Source of the DNA: W1P20-047 sp045118335
GTDB taxonomy: Bacteria > Actinomycetota > Coriobacteriia > Coriobacteriales > Eggerthellaceae
DNA: 64,000 bases
Assembly: GCA_045118335.1 (NCBI GenBank)
Contig: JBGUXY010000053.1
Span: 1 to 64,000 of the forward strand
Direction: 5' to 3'
How positions within the stretch are numbered: position 1 is the stretch's first letter; each line of letters opens with the position of its first letter. Of this stretch, positions 57,980-64,000 are shown piece after piece. The notes below the pieces were generated by a model. It searched no databases, was not told the DNA's origin, and saw nothing but the letters and a program-made list of their open reading frames with translations. The translations under genes were made by a program, and so were the position numbers.

Positions 57980-58927
57980 GTGACGGCAAGAGACAATAGG
58001 ACCGGGGAGGCGGCTTTGGGTCTGCAGAGGCGTTTAGCCTTGAGCGTTGTGGCGACTGCCCTGGCTCTGGTGGCGATGGCACTGCTGTTGGTTGGCCTCT
58101 GTTCGTGCAGCCCGAAAAGCGATGGCGAAACGCAGACCGTCGTCTTGGAAGCACCGTCAGAGAGCGCAGATGAGGCCGAAGAGGTCGAGAAGGCCGATGA
58201 AGCTGAAGAAAGCCAACCCGACGAGTCGACAGAGGTCACGTCTTTCACGTCGGTTGAAAGCGCTGCCGAAGAATCCTCGCCCGAGCCCGAGCCTGAGCCC
58301 GAAGTGGCCAGCTCGGCCATCGACCTGAGCGACCCTGCCCAGTATCAGCAAGTCAACTTGTTCCTAAGCAACTTCTCGGAAGTTTACCTTCTCGAAAACC
58401 CCCTCATCGTCGAAACGGCTGACGATGTGACGCTGTGCAGTTTTGCCTTGTGGCACACCTATCGCAACTCGCCCGACATCATCGAGCATGGCGAGTACTA
58501 CCAGGGCTTGTATCACTACAACATCCGCATCACGCAAGAGCGCGCCAACGAGATTGCGCTGCGCTATTTCAACCGCACCATCAACTTCGACAACGTGGAC
58601 AGCATGGACGAACCGTGCTACTGCGCCGATGGCTGCGTGTACGGCGAGACCACCAACGGTGCTGGCCTGCCCGCGGGCATTACACTCGCGAAAAGCGCTG
58701 TCGATCAGGGCAATGGCACCATTCGCATCGACTTCGACATCTACTTCAACGCCACGAAATACGACGCTACGGATGTGAGTCTCTACGGCATGTCTCCCGA
58801 CGAGCTCATGAGTTACATGGGCGCTTCGGGTCCCAGTCGTACGGGTTCGGCTCTCGTGTACTATGGCGATTACAACGAGTATACGGGTGGCCTATATCTG
58901 GCGTCCTGGCGGGCCGACGCGGTATAG
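57980..58927 (+). CDS. Lipoprotein of unknown function with acidic linker
   Basis: 315 residues from GTG 57980 with GGGAGGA six bases upstream. A hydrophobic segment ends in GLCSC, a lipobox-like site. A Glu/Ala-rich linker with repeated EADEAEE and PEPEPE stretches leads to a 200-residue soluble domain (VNLFLSNFSEVYL, DVTLCSFALWHTYRNSPD, ANEIALRYFNRTINFD, LVYYGDYNEYTGGLYLASW). This domain is found in Actinobacterial lipoproteins but no function is known to me. Confidence 0.72.
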   Translation: MTARDNRTGEAALGLQRRLALSVVATALALVAMALLLVGLCSCSPKSDGETQTVVLEAPSESADEAEEVEKADEAEESQPDESTEVTSFTSVESAAEESSPEPEPEPEVASSAIDLSDPAQYQQVNLFLSNFSEVYLLENPLIVETADDVTLCSFALWHTYRNSPDIIEHGEYYQGLYHYNIRITQERANEIALRYFNRTINFDNVDSMDEPCYCADGCVYGETTNGAGLPAGITLAKSAVDQGNGTIRIDFDIYFNATKYDATDVSLYGMSPDELMSYMGASGPSRTGSALVYYGDYNEYTGGLYLASWRADAV

Positions 58928-59119
58928 CGGCACCTGGGGGCTTTGCAATTCGGCGTGACGGTTGAAAAGAGCCTTTGGGAAGCAATGGTCTTGTGTGCCT
59001 TGCTGCACTCTATTGGGAAGAAATAATATTTTGGGCAACTTTTGCTCTACGTCCGACATGGTGGGTGCTGCCCGTCTCCTTATGGTATAAAGCACTGCGG
59101 AAGAACCGAAGGAGGCGCC

Positions 59120-60385
59120 ATGCGAGACCATTCCAGGCATGTTTCCGTAACCCGCTGGGAAGCGGTGGACACTATGCTTTCCCATTGCAAATTCCATCCT
59201 GAAGTCGAAGTGGTGAGCGTGTCCCAGTCCGTGGGTCGCGTGCTCGCGCGTGACGCGGTTGCCCAGCAGGATATGCCCAACTGCCTGACCTGCGCCATGG
59301 ATTCGGTTGCCGTGCACTGGTCGGATTTCGCAGATGGCATGCCCGACACCTCGACGTGGGAACGCGGCGTGCAGTGGGAGTTTGCCAACACGGGCGTGGG
59401 CATGCCGGAGGGTTTCGATACGGCCATCGTGGTCGAGCATGTGATGTTCAGCGAAAACGATACGCGCGTGGCGTTCGACGCCATGCCGTCTGGCCAGTTT
59501 GCGGGCACTATACCCGCTGGAAGTCGCATGCATGCAGGTGACGTTCTCGTTTCCGCGGGAACGATGGTTACCCCTCTTCTGGCGGCTTATATCGCAAGTG
59601 GCAACAACGTTGCGGTCCGCGTCGTCCGCAGGCCGCGGGTGGCATTTATCCCCACAGGCAACGAGCTCGTCGACGCTGGGGGCGAAACGCCGCGGGGCAA
59701 GAACATCGAAAGCAACAGCTTGCTCATGGCGGGCAAGATCGAACAATGGGGTGGCGAAGCGGTGCTCTTCGGCATCGTGCCCGATAACCGCGATTCCCTT
59801 GCGGCTGCTCTGCGGGATGCGGCAGCGTGTGCCGATATCATCGTCTTGAACGCCGGCTCTTCAAAGGGTTCAGACGATTACTGCATCGAAGTGCTAGAAG
59901 AGATGGGAGAGGTCTTCAACCACGAGACGAACCACGGTCCTGGCCATCACAGTTCCTTTGGCATGATCGGCGGCGTGCCGGTGGTGGGCATTTCCGGCCC
60001 TCCGGGTGGCGCTGCGTTCACCACCGACTTCTACCTGTATCCGGTCATGTGCGCATTTCTGGGTTTGCCCACCGCTCCCAAAACGGTTCGCGCCCGCCTG
60101 GCCGAAGCCTTCCCTGGACCGAAGGTGAAACATATCGACAACAGCAATCTGCCCGCAGAGAAGCGGCCGAAGGATACCGGATCTTTTTTCAGCGTTCGTC
60201 AGATGATCGTGTCGCAAGCCGAAGATGGCGTGCTCGAGGCAAGGCCGCTGGCGGGCATGCATCCCAAGCCTCCGGTGGCCGAAACGGCAAACGCTTACTA
60301 CTTCCTGGACGCTTCCAGCGGAGTTCCGACTCCCGATGCGGGATCGTTCATTGACGTGGAGTTTCGTCCGGGTTTCGGCTTGTAG
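59120..60385 (+). CDS. MoeA-like molybdopterin molybdotransferase, divergent
   Basis: 421 residues from ATG 59120, preceded by AAGGAGGCGCC. MoeA domain order is intact: VGRVLARDAVAQQDMPNC, GVGMPEGFDTAIVVEHV, PAGSRMHAGDVLVSAG, VAFIPTGNELVD and PDNRDSLAAAL. However, the usual TGDEL is TGNEL, GGVSVGxxD is AGSSKGSDDY and the GNPVS-type loop is PPGGAAF. MoeA inserts molybdate (or tungstate) into molybdopterin. The changes suggest an altered metal or substrate. No other cofactor gene lies next to it. Confidence 0.82.
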   Translation: MRDHSRHVSVTRWEAVDTMLSHCKFHPEVEVVSVSQSVGRVLARDAVAQQDMPNCLTCAMDSVAVHWSDFADGMPDTSTWERGVQWEFANTGVGMPEGFDTAIVVEHVMFSENDTRVAFDAMPSGQFAGTIPAGSRMHAGDVLVSAGTMVTPLLAAYIASGNNVAVRVVRRPRVAFIPTGNELVDAGGETPRGKNIESNSLLMAGKIEQWGGEAVLFGIVPDNRDSLAAALRDAAACADIIVLNAGSSKGSDDYCIEVLEEMGEVFNHETNHGPGHHSSFGMIGGVPVVGISGPPGGAAFTTDFYLYPVMCAFLGLPTAPKTVRARLAEAFPGPKVKHIDNSNLPAEKRPKDTGSFFSVRQMIVSQAEDGVLEARPLAGMHPKPPVAETANAYYFLDASSGVPTPDAGSFIDVEFRPGFGL

Positions 60386-60498
60386 CTGCTTGGCGAGAGC
60401 GTTATACTACGCCTGCTCGTGCACCGTTGGGCCCTGTGCGAGCGTGAAGATTCGTTGCCCATAGCCCGTGGCAGAAGCCATGTGGAAAGGAGTTCTCC

Positions 60499-61176
60499 AT
60501 GATGAAGGAAGCAGTGCCTTCCCCTAAGGAAGCTGCGCCCGAAACCCACGCTGCCGGTGCCAAGGTCGCCGCGGCGAAACCAAGAGGCGAAGCGTCGGGC
60601 GCGAAAGTTGACCCGCATACACGCAGCATAGCCCGAGCTGGCGTTATTGCCGCCGTGTACGCCGCAGCAACGATCGTGGCCATGTTTTTCCTTCAAGGCC
60701 TCGCTTGGGGGCCGGTGCAGTGCCGAGTTTCCGAAGCAGTGTGCGTCGTTGCCGTCCTTTCCGCGCCGGCGGTGCCGGGCCTTGTCATCGGCTGTATCAT
60801 TGCGAACCTCGTCAACGTGGCTGTGAACGGCATGGGTGTGCTGGGCATGCTCGACGTGGTCTTTGGCAGCTTGGCAACGCTGTTGGGCTCGCTTTGGTGT
60901 CGCAAGTTCCGCAAGCGCCCGGCTCTTGCCATCTTCGGTTTCGTTCTTGCCAACGCGCTCATCGTGCCCGCATACCTGCCCATTCTGCTGCAGGGGCTGG
61001 GCTATTACAACATTCCGTTCACGAACGTTTCCCTCGATGGCATGTACCTGCCCATGTACCTGTTCGGCGTCGTCGCGGTGGGCATTGGGGAAGCGCTGGT
61101 CATCTACGTGTTGGGTTTGCCCCTATTGCGCGCTTTGCAGCGCTTCGGCATCGGCGAAACCCCCCAATCTCGCTAG
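60499..61176 (+). CDS. QueT-like ECF substrate-binding component
   Basis: 225 residues behind AAAGGAG. After a 40-residue Ala/Lys/Pro-rich lead, six spans carry GVIAAVYAAATIVAMFFLQGLAWGPVQCRVSEAV, the QueT-type start with the conserved GPVQxRxSEA. QueT takes up queuosine precursors with an ECF energy module, possibly EcfA-EcfT at 55117. The leader at about 60416-60445 has a GCTCG-GCAC hairpin; a canonical preQ1 riboswitch was not recognised. Confidence 0.85.
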   Translation: MMKEAVPSPKEAAPETHAAGAKVAAAKPRGEASGAKVDPHTRSIARAGVIAAVYAAATIVAMFFLQGLAWGPVQCRVSEAVCVVAVLSAPAVPGLVIGCIIANLVNVAVNGMGVLGMLDVVFGSLATLLGSLWCRKFRKRPALAIFGFVLANALIVPAYLPILLQGLGYYNIPFTNVSLDGMYLPMYLFGVVAVGIGEALVIYVLGLPLLRALQRFGIGETPQSR

Positions 61177-61258
61177 CGCGAACGCCTGATGCGTCGCAGT
61201 TGCTGGCTGTGGCGAGTCTTTGCGGATGGGCATTCTGCGGCTAGGCTAGCGCGAACGC
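61172..61258. repeat. 14-bp direct repeat
   Basis: GCTAGCGCGAACGC occurs at 61172-61185 (over the QueT stop codon) and at 61245-61258, 73 bp apart. Role unknown. Confidence 0.4.
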
Positions 61259-61321
61259 AATCAGTGGGATACAATTTCTGTGCACCGCACAAGGTGCTCT
61301 CTGGAGCAAGAAATGAAGCAT

Positions 61322-61348
61322 GGCCTGCATTTGGGGTTTTGCAGGCCG
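61322..61348 (+). other. Stem-loop just before the glycosyltransferase gene
   Basis: GGCCTGCA pairs with TGCAGGCC around TTTGGGGTTT, ending 18 bases before the start codon; it may modulate translation or mark the end of a leader. Confidence 0.4.
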
Positions 61349-61366
61349 GAAACGAAAAGAGAGTGC

Positions 61367-62671
61367 ATGAATCCTCTAGTTGTCATCCCCACGTACGTGT
61401 CCGCTCGCGGTAGACGCGAAAGCGACATGCCCACTGCCGTATACGACCACACCACACCGCTCGGTCGCGAAGGCGAATTGCCGCGTTGCCTCAAGTCACT
61501 CTCCCGTGTTCGCGGACTGGGCGCCATCGCCATCTTGGTGGCAGCCGAGCCGGGTGTCGAAGACCGCGCTGCGGAAAAGGTTCGCAATATCGCAGCGCAG
61601 TTTCCGCAGATGAGCATTATGGTGGTTTCAAGCAAGGAGCTTGACATCATCCGGCGCCGCTTCGAGCAGCTCAACTTGGGCCGTCTGGAGTTCGAAGTCG
61701 GCCTTACCGGCTATTCGGCGATTCGCAACCTGGGTTTGGTGTTGGCCAACGTGCTGGGTTTCGACAGCGTGGTGTTCGTTGACGACGACGAGATCATCGA
61801 AGATGGAGATTTCCTGATAAGGGGAATGTACGGCTTGGGAAAGCTCACGCGTCGCGGCATTCCCATCTTGGCGAAGACGGGTTACTACATCAACGAAGAG
61901 GGCACGTACTTTTCCATGAGCCAAGACAAGTGGTACAACCGCTACTGGGAGCAGGGAAGTGCGTTCAACGAATGGATCGACGCGGCCATGCGTGGTCCGC
62001 GCCTTTCCCGCTCCAACCATGTGTGTGGCGGATGCCTGGCGATTCACAAGGAAGCGTTCAGGCGCTTGAGCTTCGATCCGTGGATCGTTCGCGGTGAAGA
62101 CATGGACTATCTGCTGAACCTGCGTCTGTACGGTTCCGACATCTGGTTCGACAACCAGTGGAAGCTGCGCCATCTTCCCCCACGGACCACCAGCGAAGGC
62201 AGGCGTTTTAGGCAAGACGTCTACCGATGGCTCTACGAGTTCCGCAAGATGGAATACAGCCATACGCAGATTGACTTGCAACAAGTAAAGCCCAGCTCAC
62301 TCGAGCCTTATCCGGGCCCCTTCCTGGAGCCGGGCATCCAGAAGCGCATCAGGCGCACTGCATGGCTGCGCAGCTTGGGTTGTCCCGACAAGAAGGAATA
62401 CCGCATTGCGGCGAAGGTCGCGAAAAACGAGGCAGCAGACTACGCGTCCGACAATTGCGTCAAGTACTTCGAGTTCCAGTACGTCTGGCCCGAGCTGATG
62501 GTGCGTACCGAATCGGACACGATCTTGCGAAACGCGCTGCTGCGCTCGGTCATTCGCAGTGCGGTAGGTGGCGCTGAAGGCGAGATGGACGAAGACTACC
62601 TGGTCGAAGCCCCCAGTTCGGCTATCGATCCGGGCGCTACGAGCGAAATTCGCATGAACGTGGCCGAATAA
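61367..62671 (+). CDS. Family 2-type glycosyltransferase
   Basis: 434 residues from ATG 61367 (AAGAGAG upstream). MNPLVVIPTYVSA is the nucleotide-binding start of a GT-A fold, VFVDDDEIIEDGDF the DxD metal motif, and HVCGGCLAIHKEAFRRLSFDPWIVRGEDMDYLLNLRLYG the acceptor-side ED motif. There are no membrane spans, so it is a soluble transferase. Sugar and acceptor are unknown; no polysaccharide cluster surrounds it. Confidence 0.83.
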   Translation: MNPLVVIPTYVSARGRRESDMPTAVYDHTTPLGREGELPRCLKSLSRVRGLGAIAILVAAEPGVEDRAAEKVRNIAAQFPQMSIMVVSSKELDIIRRRFEQLNLGRLEFEVGLTGYSAIRNLGLVLANVLGFDSVVFVDDDEIIEDGDFLIRGMYGLGKLTRRGIPILAKTGYYINEEGTYFSMSQDKWYNRYWEQGSAFNEWIDAAMRGPRLSRSNHVCGGCLAIHKEAFRRLSFDPWIVRGEDMDYLLNLRLYGSDIWFDNQWKLRHLPPRTTSEGRRFRQDVYRWLYEFRKMEYSHTQIDLQQVKPSSLEPYPGPFLEPGIQKRIRRTAWLRSLGCPDKKEYRIAAKVAKNEAADYASDNCVKYFEFQYVWPELMVRTESDTILRNALLRSVIRSAVGGAEGEMDEDYLVEAPSSAIDPGATSEIRMNVAE

Positions 62672-62686
62672 CGACAGGGATCCCCC

Positions 62687-63487
62687 GTGATCATGTTGAT
62701 CATATCCGCGATTATCGGCGTGTTCGTCGGCATGCTGTCGGGCATGCTGGGCGTGGGTGGCGGCATGGTGATGATTCCCATTTTTCGTCTGGGCTTTGGC
62801 CTGCAGGCTCTTCAAGCTACGGCCACATCGCTGTTCGCCATCGTGCCCACGTCTGCTGCGGGTTTGGTCACGCACATTCGCAACAAGACGTGCTACCCGC
62901 GGTTGGGCATTGCAGCTGGAATCGGCGGGGCCATCACGTCGGTATTGGGCGTGCGGCTGGCGAACATATCGCCATCGTGGATGGTCATGTTGGCAGCTGC
63001 GCTCGTCATAGGCTATTCGTCGGTGACGATGTTTCGCAAGGCGCTCGCCGTGCCCAAGCCGACTTCCAACAGTGCTGCGCCGGCGGGTGGCGAAGAAGCC
63101 GAAGATGACGTATTGCCCCGCGATAAGCTGGTGAAGGGTGCGGCAATTGGCTTGATTGCAGGCGTGGCCGGCGGCTATGTAGGTGTGGGTGGCGGTTTCA
63201 TCATGATTCCCATGTTCATTACGCTGTTGGGCACGAGCATGAAAAGGGCATCGGGGACATCGCTTATCGCCATTTGCATTCTGGCTGTTCCAGGCGTGAT
63301 TAGCCAGCTAATGCTGGGAAACGTGGTGGTGATTGCCGGAGCGGCCATGGCTGCTGGAGCCATTCCCGGTGCGATTGTGGGTGCCAACCTGACGCGCCGA
63401 ATTCCCGAGCGCAAGTTGAGGTTTGTTTTCGCCGTTTTGCTCCTATTCGCTGCTATCATGCTAGTAGTGAACGAGCTGCATTCCTGA
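62687..63487 (+). CDS. TauE/SafE-family permease
   Basis: 266 residues from GTG 62687 (AGGGA six bases upstream; ATG 62693 is alternative). Two homologous halves: GMLSGMLGVGGGMVMIPI and GVAGGYVGVGGGFIMIPMFITLLG, with eight spans in all. The family exports or imports sulfonates, sulfite or other organic anions. The substrate is not predictable here. Confidence 0.9.
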   Translation: MIMLIISAIIGVFVGMLSGMLGVGGGMVMIPIFRLGFGLQALQATATSLFAIVPTSAAGLVTHIRNKTCYPRLGIAAGIGGAITSVLGVRLANISPSWMVMLAAALVIGYSSVTMFRKALAVPKPTSNSAAPAGGEEAEDDVLPRDKLVKGAAIGLIAGVAGGYVGVGGGFIMIPMFITLLGTSMKRASGTSLIAICILAVPGVISQLMLGNVVVIAGAAMAAGAIPGAIVGANLTRRIPERKLRFVFAVLLLFAAIMLVVNELHS

Positions 63488-63520
63488 GGTCGATGAACAG
63501 GCGTAAGCGCCTAGTCGACC
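63488..63520. other. Stem-loop after the permease gene
   Basis: GGTCGA pairs with TCGACC over an inner AGGCG-TAA-CGCCT stem; no T-tract. Confidence 0.4.
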
Positions 63521-63609
63521 CTAAATCGCCGAATGGTGGCTTCGGCTCGGGATGCGCAACTTCAAGAGTTTCCGTATGGGTTCGCGTACCGTGAACGATA
63601 GGAGATGAC

Positions 63610-64000
63610 ATGAGGCTATGGCTATCGAGGAAGACGATCAACAGGATTTCAGAGGTGGTCCTGCTCATCGTGGCGGCTATTGCAGGTGGCGTTCTCATAG
63701 GGTACAACTTCAGGACCGCCGACAGCAACATCGTGCAATTCGGTGCAGGTGCCGCGTTCACGCTCAGCCTCATCCTGGTCATTCGCATGTGGCTCGACCC
63801 CGATCAGGTGCGTGCCCGTCAATCCGATACCATGTTGGGGCTTGCCAGCAAAACGTTTTACGCAATTCGCAGCGGCCTCAACGCGAAAAACGCCCAGAAG
63901 GTGTGCGACATCTTACTGCCAGCTACCGACGCCATTGCCGTGGCGATAACAGACAGCAAGGTGATCTTGGGATATGCAGGCGTCGACAAGGACCTCAACA
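63610..64000 (+). CDS. LytS-like sensor histidine kinase, N-terminal part (partial)
   Basis: Open from ATG 63610 (GGAG five bases upstream) to the window end; 130 residues visible. Two membrane spans (VVLLIVAAIAGGVLIGY and FTLSLILVIRMWL) are followed by TFYAIRSGLNAKNAQKVCDILL and TDAIAVAITDSKVILGYAGVDKDL, the GAF-domain start of LytS/BtsS-type kinases. Full LytS has five to six spans; two here means a reduced membrane part. The kinase core lies outside the window. Confidence 0.75.
   Translation, partial: MRLWLSRKTINRISEVVLLIVAAIAGGVLIGYNFRTADSNIVQFGAGAAFTLSLILVIRMWLDPDQVRARQSDTMLGLASKTFYAIRSGLNAKNAQKVCDILLPATDAIAVAITDSKVILGYAGVDKDLN

Noticed and set aside
60386..60498. preQ1 riboswitch before the QueT-like gene
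   Set aside because: A hairpin is present but the preQ1 core and A-rich tail are not recognisable.

Overview
The window reads as chromosomal DNA from a high-GC, anaerobic actinobacterium, most likely a Coriobacteriia member of the Eggerthellaceae type. The evidence is indirect: an [FeFe]-hydrogenase C-terminus, a type III glutamine synthetase, an ECF vitamin transporter with both ATPases fused, many small zinc-ribbon membrane proteins, strong AAGGAGG-type ribosome sites and frequent GTG/TTG starts. No rRNA, complete tRNA, CRISPR array, transposase or integrase was seen.

Layout. 1-6.4 kb: end of an [FeFe] hydrogenase, a GNAT acetyltransferase, a GH30 glycosidase, two related DUF5067-type surface proteins, and an XRE regulator followed by a membrane Ser/Thr kinase. 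6.4-10.8 kb: an unexplained duplicated hairpin, an orphan Vsr endonuclease, and a copper module (CsoR and a P-type ATPase with three metal-binding domains) whose promoter and twin operators can be read directly. 11-24.2 kb: an accessory-looking stretch. It holds a Sel1 / ClpP / VirD4-like ATPase / unknown-protein cluster, then a helicase-nuclease next to an HD dNTPase-like protein, a convergent membrane protein of unknown family, and a UvrD-type helicase with an Fe-S nuclease domain. This is the best candidate for an undescribed (perhaps anti-phage) system. 24.3-29.4 kb: a HAD phosphatase, methionine synthesis (MetA with the acetyl-type residue, and MetY), a zinc-ribbon membrane protein, and rplM-rpsI.

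29.4-39.8 kb: a 108-nt inverted repeat, a zinc-ribbon membrane protein, two small paralogous peptides with double-glycine leaders and CPxC/CNVC motifs, a QueG-like Fe-S protein, phosphatases, an ArsC-like protein, glutamine synthetase III and MurB. A gene-poor stretch here has four copies of a 13-16 bp motif at exact 50-bp spacings. 39.8-47.7 kb: a DUF975 membrane protein, a two-component system, an ABC exporter, and an unusual fusion of a YkvI-like transporter to a TetR-type DNA-binding domain. 47.7-54.1 kb: PspA with a GIDE-domain protein, a B3/B4 domain protein, an FMN-binding NimA-like protein, a DtxR-family regulator and a bactofilin-like membrane protein. 54.1-57.8 kb: promoter, FMN riboswitch, RibU, EcfA-EcfA fusion and EcfT, a complete riboflavin uptake unit. 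57.8-64 kb: a lipoprotein, a MoeA-like enzyme with an altered active site, a QueT-like ECF component, a glycosyltransferase, a TauE/SafE permease and the start of a LytS-like sensor kinase.

Starts were chosen by ribosome-site spacing and often differ from the longest open frame. Family calls come from motifs recognised by eye; no database search was run.
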